Shown here piece by piece: positions 10,121 through 22,040 of a DNA stretch of 64,000 nucleotides. The notes beneath the pieces were generated by a model, which worked only from the letters and a program-made list of their open reading frames with translations, was not told where the DNA came from and did not search any database. The stretch's first letter is position 1; each line of letters begins with the position of its first letter. Source of the DNA: Phymorhynchus buccinoides (Eukaryota; Mollusca; Gastropoda; Neogastropoda; Raphitomidae); the NCBI GenBank assembly GCA_017654935.2, contig CM065683.1:1058383-1122382 (forward strand), given 5' to 3'. The position numbers and the translations under genes were made by a program.

Positions 10121-10888
10121 AATTCTTGCTCCGCAGCTAAACCTGGAACTAACTGTACAGGAGATTTGAGAGCCAGTGTTCTGACGCAGCATAAAGCTAC
10201 AACAGGTCATAGCATGCATAGGCGCATGTTTCTTTGTTTCCGAGAACAGAGTGTTCGGTTCAAATATTCGTGTGAAAATTCGAATCCTCCACGTCAAGCA
10301 TCAGAGCTGTGCAATGAAGTGGGGCTATTCTCAGGTGAATATTATAGGAAAACGCCCCATGCTTGACAGCATGTAACATGTTACAGTTGCGTTATATTTG
10401 TACACAGAGAGTGTTGGTACTGACACATTATCCGCTAACAAGCAGTTCCAATGTTCATCATTCACAACGTCGCCCTATTGTGGCATTGAACAGTTGCTAC
10501 GATTATTGTGAATTCAACAACTGAAGCGCCCCACGCATTATATTATGCGGGTAAGCTAACCTAATTTGTGCCATTTTTTTGTTTAATAAAGCACCATTGG
10601 CACAGAGGTAGACCAATATATTCTAAAACAAATTGGATGTGGAGCCACTCGACCAACTTGCCCATGGCGCCATGGCCGCCCAGCAGACACCCAAAAGACA
10701 CACAGAAGTGAGATAAAGTTTCTGCTGAAGGTTGTAGTGAATGTCTAATCAACAGTCCAAACTGGCAATACCTCTACCAACGCTATGTTTTTAAAGTGCT
10801 GTTGTTGTACATGCAGTGTCTTACAACAGTCAAACTGGCAATAGGCTTTATACAATAGAATGTTGTTTAAAGTTGAAGTGTGCTTTAG
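10121..10888. other. no recognised gene; diverged arm copy at start
   Basis: Apart from the diverged arm-like stretch at 10121-10180, no repeat, RT motif or convincing exon was found. Confidence 0.3.
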
Positions 10889-10998
10889 CGATCTCACCGG
10901 ACTTTTCCCCACCCGTCTTTTCCCACCGGACTTTTCCCAACTAGGACCTGCCCACACGGAATTTTCCCACCTAGCGAATATTCCCACCCGGACTTTAA
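10889..10998. repeat. degenerate repeat abutting the assembly gap
   Basis: Irregular copies of CCCACCCGGACTTTTCCC with frequent small insertions and deletions, ending at the run of Ns. Confidence 0.7.
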
Positions 10999-11000
10999 CA

Positions 11001-11500
11001 NNNNNNNNNNNNNNNNNNNNNNNNNNNNNNNNNNNNNNNNNNNNNNNNNNNNNNNNNNNNNNNNNNNNNNNNNNNNNNNNNNNNNNNNNNNNNNNNNNNN
11101 NNNNNNNNNNNNNNNNNNNNNNNNNNNNNNNNNNNNNNNNNNNNNNNNNNNNNNNNNNNNNNNNNNNNNNNNNNNNNNNNNNNNNNNNNNNNNNNNNNNN
11201 NNNNNNNNNNNNNNNNNNNNNNNNNNNNNNNNNNNNNNNNNNNNNNNNNNNNNNNNNNNNNNNNNNNNNNNNNNNNNNNNNNNNNNNNNNNNNNNNNNNN
11301 NNNNNNNNNNNNNNNNNNNNNNNNNNNNNNNNNNNNNNNNNNNNNNNNNNNNNNNNNNNNNNNNNNNNNNNNNNNNNNNNNNNNNNNNNNNNNNNNNNNN
11401 NNNNNNNNNNNNNNNNNNNNNNNNNNNNNNNNNNNNNNNNNNNNNNNNNNNNNNNNNNNNNNNNNNNNNNNNNNNNNNNNNNNNNNNNNNNNNNNNNNNN
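11001..11500. other. assembly gap (500 N)
   Basis: Exactly 500 undetermined bases, a conventional scaffold-gap size, so the true length is unknown. The two open frames spanning it are meaningless. Confidence 0.99.
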
Positions 11501-11515
11501 TCATCATTCTCACCA

Positions 11516-11547
<32 letters not shown>

Positions 11548-11930
11548 CACATCATCATCATCATCATCATCTCACTCCATCTTGGAGTCTGACGTTCTGT
11601 TAGCCTAGCTCATGCGCTGTGGATGGCCTCTGTCTCGAAAATACATCAGTTCATCACACTTTCGACATCATCATCATTCAATCATCCCTCATCATACACT
11701 AATATCATCATCATCGAACTAGTGCTCATCAGTGCGTGCGCACGTCATAATCACCATCATGCATCACTAATCTCATCATCATCATCACTAGTGCGTGTGC
11801 GTGTCACATCATAATCACCATCATCATCATCATCACATTAAAGCATCATCATCATCGATCACTATCACCATGCATCATCACTATCATTATGCGATCAACT
11901 ATCATCATCATCATCATACAGGGCCTCCCA
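11501..11930. repeat. TCA/ATC trinucleotide repeat with an embedded unique unit
   Basis: Interrupted (TCA)n. The embedded stretch at about 11573-11665 (CTTGGAGTCTGACGTTCTGT, then GATGGCCTCTG and AAAATACATCAGT) recurs at about 15244-15325, also inside (TCA)n, so the two are copies of one locus or unit. Confidence 0.85.
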
Positions 11931-12225
11931 ATGGTCCTGCAAGATAGATGGTCCCAGGGACCCTTTCACTGAGGTTCTAGAGGGATACCCAGAGGTAGGT
12001 CTAGAGGTCCAGGATATCAAGAGGGGTCCATCATAGTAATTAATACATTTGGAAAGCTTTAAATGTTGCGTGCTGTAATCACACACATGCAGCGTGCGCG
12101 AACCTCAACACGGCACCCACACGCCACATTTATTATTTTAAATGTTCTTATTCAATTCTCCTTCAAATTGAAGCACCACAAACCATTCTGATCCAAACTT
12201 GAATCTTTAAAGCAAAGTCTTGTAT

Positions 12226-14076
12226 TTAACACTGAGACATGATGTGATAATTGGCAACAAACACTGGAAAAACAGACAAAGAGGCAACCATGCAAAACAG
12301 GACACCATAAAACAGACAAACGAGGCAACCTGAAAACGAAAAAATGAGGCACCAGAAAACAGACAACCATGAAACAAGACAAATGAGGCAACCATGAAAC
12401 AGACAAATGAGTCGACCGATAAACAGACAACGAGGCAAACCCTGAAACAGCAACCATGAAAACAGACAATGATGCAACCAGGGAAAACGACAAACGAGGC
12501 AACCATGAATACAGACAAACAGGCAACCAGAAAACAAAGACAACCATGAAAACAGACAACATGAAGAAAGGACAGACACCATAGAAAACAGACACCATGG
12601 AAAGCACAGTGCGTACCATGAAAAACAGACAAACGAGGCAACCAAAGAACATACAACCATTAAAACAAAACCATAAAACAGTACAAATGAAGCCAACCAT
12701 TGAAACGACAAACGACTGCAACCCATGAAAACAGACCACCTGGAAAACGGGGGGGAGACACTCATGAAACCAGACACCATGAAAGACAACCATGAAAGAT
12801 AACAAGACACCATGAAAACAGCACAAATGGGCAACCATGAAAACCGACAAATGAAGGGCAACCAATGAACAGACAACCTGAAACAGACACCATGAAACAG
12901 ACAACCTGAAACGACAACCATGAAAATAGACAACCATGGAAGACAAAAGACACAATGATGTCAGACCATGAAAACAGACAAATTAGCAACCTATGAAAAC
13001 AGACTGTAAATGAGGCAACCATGAACATGCCCCTGGAAAACAGACACCATGAAAGCACAGACAATGAGGCAACAGTATGAAAGCAGACAAACAGGCACCA
13101 TGAAAAACAGAACCAGAGTACTACGACACCATGAAAACAGAAACAAGGCAACCATAAACAGACTCCATGAAAACCAACAACTAGACAACCATTGAAAAAC
13201 AGACAATGAGGCAACCGGCCCGATGAAAACAGACAAATGAGTGACAACCATGAAACACAGACAAATGCTTTCAACATAGAAAAACCAGACAACCGATTAA
13301 AACAGACAACCATGGGAAACATACGAAACTCGAGAGCAACAGGTGCGTGTGCTAGACAACCATGAAAACAGACTACCCTGTAAAACAGACAACCATGAAC
13401 CAGACAACGCTGTGTAACAGACAAGCGGCTGGGGAGTTGCGGAGAGCCTGAAGAACAGACAACCATGAAAACAGACAACCATGAACCAGACAAATGAGGC
13501 AACCTGAAAACAACAAACATGCAACCATGACAAACTAGACATGAGGCAACCAGAAACAGACAACCCTGAAACAGACAACCCTGAAAACAACAATCCATGA
13601 AAACAGACACCCTTGAAAACCGACACCATGAAAATAGCAACCATGAAAACGACCATGATGCAACCATGAAAAACAGCCAAAATGAGGGCATACCATTAAA
13701 ACAGACAGAATGAGGCAACCATGAAAACAGACAACCTGAAAGACAGTAAAAAATGGAAAAAAAAAAAACAAGACGACGTGAGGCAACCGCTGGAAAACAG
13801 CAACCATGAAAACACGACAAACGAATAGCAACCATGTGGGAAAACGAAAACCATGAAAACAGACAACTAGGCAACCATGAAAACAGACAACCATAAAACA
13901 ACAACGATGGCAACCATGAAAACAGACAAATGAGGCAACCTAAAACAGACAAACGATGCACCATGAAAACAGACAACCATGAAAACAGCAAACCATGCAA
14001 ACTCCATGAAAACAGACAACCCATGAAAACAGACAATACTGCGGAGAACCATTAAAACAGAACAATGAGGCAAACA
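12226..14076. repeat. irregular minisatellite of CAACCATGAAAACAGAC units
   Basis: About 1.85 kb built from GAGGCAACCATGAAAACAGA-type and shorter CAACCATGAAAACAGAC units. Single-base insertions and deletions occur in most units, which is unlike the clean arrays elsewhere. Open frames of up to 424 codons on the minus strand are by-products. Confidence 0.85.
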
Positions 14077-14640
14077 CACAGTAATGAATAGTACAGCTTT
14101 GTCTTTCTAATTCTTAACAATTAAAACTGAGATAAACATCATGCAAGTCCCATCTTGGGCTCTGTCAATTAGATTGACAAAATCGAGTCTTTTTTCATTA
14201 ACAAATTCACACCGACAAAAAATCTACACACAACACACACACCTACAATCACACGCAACTGACGAGCAACACGCGCACACCCACAATCACATGGTAGTTA
14301 AGACATGTATGCAATGTTAGCATTGTTGTATTTCACAAGTCATGAAGACTAAAACTTGAAAATAAACACCATCTTGGCCTCTGCCTTTGGATTGCACAAA
14401 TCAGTGCTTTTCAATGAACAAATAAAAAAAAGTTTCTCTGAACAAATTCAACACCAAAAATCATTGGCACACACACACACACACACACATCACACCACAC
14501 ACCACATCACACACACATCCCATACATGCAAGTACACAAGCACATAATTATTCACCTTTATGCATACCCTCTCTCCTTTTTTCTCTCTTTTTTTGCGATC
14601 TAATATCACGTGTAGTTGATAGACGTTAAATGAAAGAGGC
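14077..14640. repeat. diverged direct duplication and CA-rich repeats
   Basis: The stretches near 14110-14260 and 14345-14460 look like diverged copies (AAACTGAGATAAACAT against AACTTGAAAATAAACAC; both continue to AACAAATTCA). CA-rich repeats lie at 14225-14285 and 14467-14517. Confidence 0.6.
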
Positions 14641-14661
14641 ACACACACACACGGCAACGAT

Positions 14662-14968
14662 GTTGTCTTGGCTTTCTTCGTGCCTGCGTAGGGAATTTTT
14701 CCGTATATTGGTTGACCCAGTGACGAAAGCATTCTTTTCACAGGCATTAGGCCTGCTGGAAGACGTCATGGCATTGTCAATGCAAATAGTGCACTTCATC
14801 TCACCGTCTTTATGCTTGAGCCACAGGAACTCTGTCTCCCAGGACGGGTGGTAGGATCGTTGTTTTTTTACTTGGAGGCTTTGGTTCATCTTCTTTGCAC
14901 GCATTTGATTCGGATGATTGGTCATCACTTTCTCTTTTCCGTTTCTTGGAAGAAGACGAAGCAGGGCT
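14662..14968 (-). pseudogene. TTF/BED-type zinc-finger N-terminal fragment, frameshifted
   Basis: Minus strand. The first frame (from 14968) reads SPASSSSKKRKRESDDQ and then EDEPKPPSKK, with a KKRKR nuclear-localisation-like patch. It breaks at a run of seven T (plus strand 14863-14869). In the next frame it continues QRSYHPSWETEFLWL, MKCTICIDNAM, then NAFVTGSTNIRKNSLRRHE. The order W-x-x-x-F-x-W-L, C-x-x-C, N-A-F-x-x-G, S-L-x-R-H is that of the TTF-type zinc finger of hAT-transposase-derived proteins (ZNF862/KIAA1586-like). The final H of the finger is not seen where expected. No start codon is visible. The break may be a homopolymer error in a noisy region rather than a true mutation. Confidence 0.6.
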
Positions 14969-15162
14969 TCAGCCCAGCCACTGTAGCAGTGACATATTTG
15001 CTAGGCCTACAAAATAGAGCCACTCGCGCAGGCTTCGTTTGCCTGTGATGGTTGCACGCGACAGTTACACACACGGTGATAACTTCAGACTTAGGCGGGC
15101 GCGTGATGCCTGCTATAAAGCCCAGTCGAGTGAGTCGAGAAAAATCAGGTGAATAATACATC

Positions 15163-15203
15163 CTTCATCATCATCATCATCATCAATATCATCATCATCA
15201 TCT

Positions 15204-15235
<32 letters not shown>

Positions 15236-15394
15236 CATCATCACTCCACCCTTGGAGTCTGACGTGTCTGTTACGCCTGTTAGTTCATCGCTGTAGATGG
15301 CCTCTGGAAAATACATCAGTCATCATCATCACTATCATCAATCATCATCATCATCATCATCATATCATCATCATAGCATCACCATTATCATCAT
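15163..15394. repeat. TCA repeat with second copy of the embedded unit
   Basis: Interrupted (TCA)n. The unit at about 15244-15325 matches the one at about 11573-11665 apart from small insertions and substitutions. Confidence 0.85.
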
Positions 15395-17812
15395 TATCAA
15401 CAGTATGGCCCAGATGATGGAGAAATGCCACTGTATGTGATATGTATCATTCTGGTTATAGACACTACAGTATGGTTCTGGTTATAGACACAACAGTATG
15501 GTCCAGATGATGGAGAAATGCCACTGTATGTGATATGTATCATTTTGGTTATAGACACTACAGTATGGTTCTGATCCCGTTCTGATTATAGACACAACAG
15601 TATGGCCCAGATGATGGGAGAAATGCCACTGTATGTGATATGTATCATTTTGGTTATAGAGACACAACAGTATGGTTCTGATCCCATTCTGATTATAGAC
15701 ACAACAGTATGGCCCAGATGATGGGGAAAATGCCACTGTATGTGATATGTATCATTCTGGTTATAGACACTACAGTATGGTTCTGGTTATAGACACAACA
15801 GTATGGTCCCAGATGATGGGGAAAATGCCACTGTGATATGTATCATTTTGGCTATAGAGACACAACAGTATGGTTCTGATCCCGTTCTGATTATAGACAC
15901 AACAGTATGGCCCAGATGATAGGAAAAATGCCACTGTATGTGATATGTATCATTCTGGTTATAGACACTACAGTATGGTTCTGGTTATAGACACAACAGT
16001 ATGGCCCAGATGATAGGAAAAATGCCACTGTATGTGATATGTATCATTCTGGTTATAGAGACACTACAGTATGGTTCTGGTTATAGACACAACAGTATGG
16101 CCCAGATGATAGGGAAAATGCCACTGTATGTGATATGTATCATTTTGGTTATAGAGACACAACAGTATGGTTCTGATGTTCTGATTATGATCCCATTCTG
16201 ATTATAGTATCATTCTGGTTATAGAGACACAACAGTATGGTTCTGATCCCGTTCTGATTATAGACACAACAGTATGGCCCAGATGATGGGAAAAATGCCA
16301 CTGTATGTGATATGTATCATTCTGGTTATAGAGACACAACAGTATGGTTCTGATCCCGTTCTGATTATAGACACAACAGTATGGCCCAGATGATGGGAGA
16401 AATGCCACTGTATGTGATATGTATCATTCTGGTTATAGAGACACAACAGTATGGTTCTGGTGTGATATGTATCATTTTGGTTATAGAGACACAACAGTAT
16501 GGTTCTGATTATAGACACAACAGTATGGCCCAGATGATGGGGAAAATGCCACTGTATGTGATATGTATCATTCTGGTTATAGAGACACAACAGTATGGTA
16601 TCTGATCCACTCCCATTCTGATTATAGACACAACAGTATGGCCCAGATGATGGAGAAATGCCACTGTATGTGATATGTTCATTCTGGTTATAGACACTAC
16701 AGTATGGTTCTGATCCCGTTCTGATTATAGACACAACAGTATGGCCCAGATGATGGAGAAATGCCACTGTATGTGATATGTATCATTCTGGTTATAGAGA
16801 CACAACAGTATGGTTCTGATCCCGTTCTGATTATAGACACAACAGTATGGCCCAGATGATGGGGAAAATGCCACTGTATGTGATATGTATCATTCTGGTT
16901 ATAGAGACACAACAGTATGGTGATCCACTGATGTGATATGTATCATTTTGGTTCTGATTATAGACACAACAGTATGGCCCAGATGATAGGAAAAATGCCA
17001 CTGTATGTGATATGTATCATTCTGGTTATAGACACTACAGTATGGTTCTGGTTATAGACACAACAGTATGGCCCAGATGATGGAGAAATGCCACTGTATG
17101 TGATATGTATCATTCTGGTTATAGACACAACAGTATGGTTCTGATCCCGTTCTGATTATAGACACAACAGTATGGTTCTGATCATTTTGGTTATAGAGAC
17201 ACAACAGTATGGTTCTGGTTATAGACACAACAGTATGGTCCAGATGATGGAGAGAAATGTATCATTTTGGTTATAGAGACACAGTATGGTTCTGATGTGA
17301 TATAGACATCATTCCCGTTATAGATAGACACAACAGTATGGTCCCAGATGATGGGAGAAATTACACAGCATGTGATATACATCATTTTGGTTATAGACAC
17401 AACAGTATGGTCCAGATGATGGGAGACATTACACTGCATGTGATATACATCATTTTGGTTATAGACACAACAGTATGGTCCAGATGATGGGAGAAATTAC
17501 ACTGCATGTGATATGTATCATTTTGGTTATAGACACAACAGTATGGTCCAGATGATGGGAGACATTACACTGCATGTGATATACATCATTTTGGTTATAG
17601 ACACAACAGTATGGTCCAGATGATGGGAGAAATTACACTGCATGTGATATGTATCATTTTGGTTATAGACACAACAGTATGGTCCAGATGATGGGAGAAA
17701 TTACACAGCATGTGATATACATCATTTTGGTTATAGACACAACAGTATGGTCCAGATGATGGGAGACATTACACTGCATGTGATATGTATCATTTTGGTT
17801 ACACAACAGTAT
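15395..17812. repeat. composite minisatellite with two alternating modules
   Basis: Module A (about 70 bp: CAGTATGGCCCAGATGATGG, then ATGCCACTGTATGTGATATG, then ATTCTGGTTATAGACAC) alternates irregularly with module B (about 37 bp: CAGTATGGTTCTGATCCCGT, then TCTGATTATAGACACAA). From about 17330 only a regular A variant remains (ATTACACTGCATGTGATA; about 68 bp), so the right end is more homogeneous. Confidence 0.93.
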
Positions 17813-18029
17813 TTTCGCTGTTTTGGGGCCTTATTTCACCAAAAATTCGTCAAAATCATTTAATATTTCCAATTTCGCATACCCTTGTGGCCCTGCAACT
17901 TTCCTGGAAATGTCAGCCACATTGGACAAAACAAAGGGGAAGAAGAAGAAAACAAGAAGGAAAGCATAATTCTTACAAAAACAATAGGATTCTCCTCCAT
18001 AAGAGCACACACAACATGCATGTTCTTAC

Positions 18030-18179
18030 TGAAGAAGTCATCCCTCAGTTTGGAGAACAGTCTGCTGTAGACGCCCAGCTTAGGAACCAGCTCATCCAGT
18101 GCCTGGAACGCCAGGACCATGCGCTCCTCTGTCAGCCCCTGGGAGTGTTGTTCTAACGTCATCAGTTCATAGCGATTGA
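18030..18179 (-). CDS. single coding exon of an unrecognised gene
   Basis: A 150-nt open exon with consensus edges: TTTCAG precedes base 18179 and A/GTAAGA follows 18030. It reads NRYELMTLEQHSQGLTEERM, VLAFQALDELVPKLGVYSRL and FSKLRDDFF. The mix of acidic, basic and leucine residues looks like an amphipathic helical segment of a real protein. Exon phases are 2 nt at the start and 1 nt at the end. I do not recognise the family. No other exon of the gene is identifiable nearby. The beginning of this exon, with its 3' splice site, is repeated twice more just upstream (minus-strand sense). It could instead be a retained fragment of a pseudogene. Confidence 0.6.
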
Positions 18180-18505
18180 CTGAAACACATCATCATCATC
18201 ACCATCATCACCACCATCATCATCGTCACCATCGTCATCATCATCATCACAATCAGCTCATCCAATGCCTGGAATGCCAGGACCATGCGCTCCTCTGTCA
18301 GCCCCTGGGAGTGTTGTTCTAACGTCATCAGTTCATAGCGATAGACTGAAACACACCATCATCATCACCATCATCATCATCACCATCATCATCACAATCA
18401 GCTCATCCAATGCCTGGAATGCCAGGACCATGCGCTCCTCTGTCAGCCCCTGGGAGTGTTGTTCTAACGTCATCAGTTCATAGCGATTGACTGAAGCACA
18501 GCATC
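18180..18505 (-). repeat. two extra copies of the exon start plus TCA microsatellite
   Basis: Copies at about 18254-18350 and 18398-18497 repeat the first ~95 nt of the exon ending at 18179, including its acceptor (AGTCTATCGCTATGAACTG or AGTCAATCGCTATGAACTG on the minus strand). They end at GAGCTGATT, where (TCA)n intron sequence resumes. A shorter diverged trace (GGAGTGGTGTTCTGACATC) is at about 18664-18702. Spacing is about 145-170 bp, set by the microsatellite length. Confidence 0.85.
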
Positions 18506-18612
18506 ATCAAAATAGTAATCATCATCACCATCATCTTCTTCATCATAATAGTCATTATCAGATGTCATCATCCTCATCACAATCATCATCATCACGGTGT
18601 GACCATCACCAC

Positions 18613-18643
<31 letters not shown>

Positions 18644-18663
18644 CTCTTCTCCTCCTCCTCAAG
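18506..18663. repeat. TCA and CCT trinucleotide repeats
   Basis: Interrupted (TCA)n followed by (CCT)n (about 18612-18660). Low complexity only. Confidence 0.85.
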
Positions 18664-18706
18664 GAATGCCAGCATAGTGCACTGGGAGTGGTGTTCTGAC
18701 ATCTAA

Positions 18707-19385
18707 ACTTCATCTTAGATCATCCTAGGGAGGGGAGGGGAGGGGTTGATTACATTCAGGATTTGAAGCCTTCAACTGAGGATGATGTCATAAGATGGAA
18801 CGCAGTTTCACTCACTGACTGTTTGTGGAAAGAAAGAGAACTTCACGTAGCTGGTCTCTTCTTCTTCTTCTGATTGGAGATGTTTATCCTGCCCCATGCC
18901 TAGTGTCTTCATTTTATTTAGATGGCTACCGGCGTATAAAATGCACACCATGTAAATTTGTGACATCCATCAACACAACACAGCCTACTCCTTGGGATGA
19001 AGGGAGGAGGTAAGTCGACACGACTTGTGTTGTTGATGAGACTGTCTTGTACTACTTGTTGCTGGGTTGAGGGTTGGAACGTACAGAAGTGCCATGACAT
19101 GACACACGCAAAAAGCGTGCATTGTCTAGTTGTACGAAGTTCTCGAGTGAGTTGTTGTCATCTTGCCAGCACTCGTAGCGACAGGAGTTGGGAATAGCAA
19201 TCACTGGATCTCACAGGATCGCACCCCCGATAAGGAAAAGACCTGTCTCCAGTTTCTCCAGCCAACAGTGTTACTGTAATGAGCTATGTGATCTGTGGGG
19301 GAAAGTTACTGAACATAAGGATAAGAGATCTAGACTAGTTTACCTACACATAAGGAACTGTAGTGTAGGGAAGGGAATTAGTGTT
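18707..19385. other. no recognised feature
   Basis: Non-repetitive sequence. Short open frames on both strands show no familiar motif or splice-bounded exon. Confidence 0.3.
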
Positions 19386-19600
19386 CATACTGTAGTCTAG
19401 TAGTGGGTTAGTACTGTAGTCTAGTACAGTAGTAGTGTGTTAGTGGGTTTGTACTGTAGTCTAGTAGTGGGTTAGTACTGTAGTCTAGTAGTGGGTTAGT
19501 ACTGTAGTCTAGTAGTGGGTTAGTACTGTAGTCTAGTACAGTAGTAGTGTGTTAGTGGGTTTGTACTGTAGTCTAGTAGTGGGTTTGTAGCTTGGGGTTA
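19386..19600. repeat. about 21-bp repeat
   Basis: Units TAGTGGGTTAGTACTGTAGTC with a longer variant containing TACAGTAGTAGTGTGTTAGT. Confidence 0.9.
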
Positions 19601-19709
19601 TGGGGTTGATAGACGATTGAGGCCTCTGTGACCATACACCACAGTTGCGGCTCCATCTCAGTCTGCTAGTACTTGGGTAGTTTGTGGGTTATGTTACCAG
19701 TTTGTGTCC

Positions 19710-19975
19710 CTTTCACACCGCTGAGAAGTCCTGTTTGGCTGTGAGGCTGTGGTGTGGTGCCCCTTTCACACTGCTGAGAAGTCCTGTTTGGCTGTGAGGC
19801 TGTGATGTGGTGCCCCTTTCACACTGCTGAGAAGTCCTGTTTGGCTGTGGGGCTGTGATGTGGTGCCCCTTTCACAGTGCTGAGAAGTCCTGTTTGGCTG
19901 TGAGGCTGTGATGTGGTGTCCCTTTCACAGTGCTGAGAAGTCCTGTTTGGCTGTGAGGCTGTGATGTGGTGTGGT
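19710..19975. repeat. about 53-bp minisatellite, 5 copies
   Basis: Units GTGCCCCTTTCACACTGCTG, then AGAAGTCCTGTTTGGCTGTG, then AGGCTGTGATGTG. It merges into the next array through a shared GGCTGTGATGTGGTGTGGTG. Confidence 0.92.
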
Positions 19976-20806
19976 GCCATCCTGAATATTTCCACAATGT
20001 TCCATGAAGGTCTTGTGTGTTGGCTGTGAAGTGGTGTGGTGCCATCCTGAATATTTCCACAATGTTCCATGAAGGTCTTGTGTGTTGGCTGTGTGACTGT
20101 GATGTGGTGCCATCCTGAATATTTCCACAATGTTCCATGAAGGTCTTGTGTGTTGGCTGTGATGTGGTGTGGTGCCATCCTGAATATTTCCACAATGTTC
20201 CATGAAGGTCTTGTGTGTTGGCTGTGTGACTGTGATGTGGTGTGGTGCCATCCTGAATATTTCCACAATGTTCCATGAAGGTCTTGTGTGTTGGCTGTGT
20301 GACTGTGATGTGGTGTGGTGCCATCCTGAATATTTCCACAATGTTCCATGAAGGTCTTGTGTGTTGGCTGTGATGTGGTGTGGTGCCATCCTGAATATTT
20401 CCACAATGTTCCATGAAGGTCTTGTGTGTTGGCTGTGTGACTGTGATGTGGTGTGGTGCCATCCTGAATATTTCCACAATGTTCCATGGTCTTGTGTGTT
20501 GGCTGTGTGACTGTGATGTGGTGTGGTGCCATCCTGAATATTTCCACAATGTTCCATGGTCTTGTGTGTTGACTGTGTGACTGTGATGTGGTGTGGTGCC
20601 ATCCTGAATATTTCCACAATGTTTCATGGTCTTGTGTGTTGGCTGTGTGACTGTGATGTGATGTGGTGCCATCCTGAATATTTCCACAATGTTCCATGAA
20701 GGTCTTATGTGTTTGGCTGTGACTGTGATGTGATGTGGTGCCATCCTGAATATTTCCACAATGTTCCATGAAGGTCTTGTGTGTTGGCTGTGTGACTGTG
20801 TGTCAT
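19976..20806. repeat. 60-73-bp minisatellite, about 13 copies
   Basis: Core CATCCTGAATATTTCCACAA, TGTTCCATGAAGGTCTTGTG, TGTTGGCTGTG. Copies differ by presence of TGACTGTGATGTG and of GAAG. Open minus-strand frames (up to 325 codons) are repeat by-products. Confidence 0.93.
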
Positions 20807-20867
20807 GAGTAAGAGTGTGTGCATACAGCTGTGCTGAGTCATTGTCCAAGTGTGTGTTAATTTAATC

Positions 20868-21212
20868 TGCAGTCATTCAGTCTATCCAGTCAGTCATTGT
20901 GCAGTCAGTCAGTCTATCCAGTCAGTCATTGTCCAAGTGTGTGCTAATTTAATCTGCAGTCAGTCAGTCTATCCAAGAAGTCATTGTGCAGTCAGTCAGT
21001 CTATCCAGTCAGTCATTGTGAAGTAATTCAGTCTATCCAGTCAGTCATTGTGCAGTCAGTCAGTATATCCAGTCAGTCATTGTGCAGTCAGTCAGTCTAT
21101 CCAGTCAGTCATTGTGCAGTCAGTCAGTCTATCCAGTCAGTCATTGTGCAGTCAGTCAGTCTATCCAGTCAGTCATTGTGCAGTCAGTCAGTCTATCCAA
21201 TCAGTCATTTAA
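20868..21212. repeat. 32-bp minisatellite
   Basis: Units CAGTCAGTCAGTCTATCCAG followed by TCAGTCATTGTG. It is regular to the right and mixed with a longer variant (CAAGTGTGTGCTAATTTAAT) to the left. Confidence 0.93.
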
Positions 21213-21261
21213 GATAAATACCCATAACCAACAATAATTAAGATTCTCAGTGATTAGCTTG

Positions 21262-22040
21262 AAACATGAACATTGCAATCTTGATCAATATCATTGCCAT
21301 TGTGATCAGTGTCAGTGTCAACCTCTTCATTATCACCATCAATATCATTGCCATTGTGATCAGTGTCAGTGTCAACCTCTTCATTATCTTGATCAATATC
21401 ATTGCCATTGTGATCAGTGTCAGTGTCAACCTCTTCATCAATATCATTGCCATTGTGATCAGTGTCAGTGTCAACCTCTTCATTATCTTGATCAATATCA
21501 TTGCCATTGTGATCAGTGTCAGTGTCAACCTCTTCATTATCACCATCAATATCATTGCCATTGTGATCAGTGTCAGTGTCAACCTCTTCATTATCACCAT
21601 CAATATCATTGCCATTGTGATCAGTGTCAGTGTCAACCTCTTCATTATCTTGATCAATATCATTGCCATTGTGATCAGTGTCAGTGTCAACCTCTTCATT
21701 ATCTTGATCAATATCATTGCCATTATGATAAGTGTCAGTGTCAACCTCTTCATTATCTTGATCAATATCATTGCCATTGTGATCAGTGTCAGTGTCAACC
21801 TCTTCATTCTCTTGATCAATATCATTGCCATTGTGATCAGTGTCAGTGTCAACCTCTTCATTATCTTGATCAATATCATTGCCATTGTGATCAGTGTCAG
21901 TGTCAACCTCTTCATTATCTTGATCAATATCTTGATCAATATCACTGCCATTGTGATCAGTGTCAGTGTCAACCTCTTCATCAATATCATTGCCATTGTG
22001 ATCAGTGTCAGTGTCAACCTCTTCATTATCACCATCATCA
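21262..22040. repeat. 54-bp (45-bp variant) array open on both strands
   Basis: Unit GATCAATATCATTGCCATTG, TGATCAGTGTCAGTGTCAAC, CTCTTCATTATCTT; about 15 copies. All length variants are multiples of three. Two plus frames and two minus frames stay open for about 260-330 codons. One minus frame reads DIDQDNEEVDTDTDHNGN repeatedly and is strongly acidic. Because several frames are open equally, coding is not supported. Confidence 0.9.

Noticed and set aside
10860..11603. Open frames crossing the gap
   Set aside because: They consist mostly of undetermined bases and (TCA)n translation.
12152..14079. Several long minus-strand frames rich in CLFSWLP-type peptides
   Set aside because: By-products of the irregular ACAGACAACCATGAAA minisatellite; frames shift at each indel.
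19819..20849. Three overlapping 230-325-codon minus frames with HCGNIQDGTT repeats
   Set aside because: Minisatellite by-products; the same peptide appears in all three frames.
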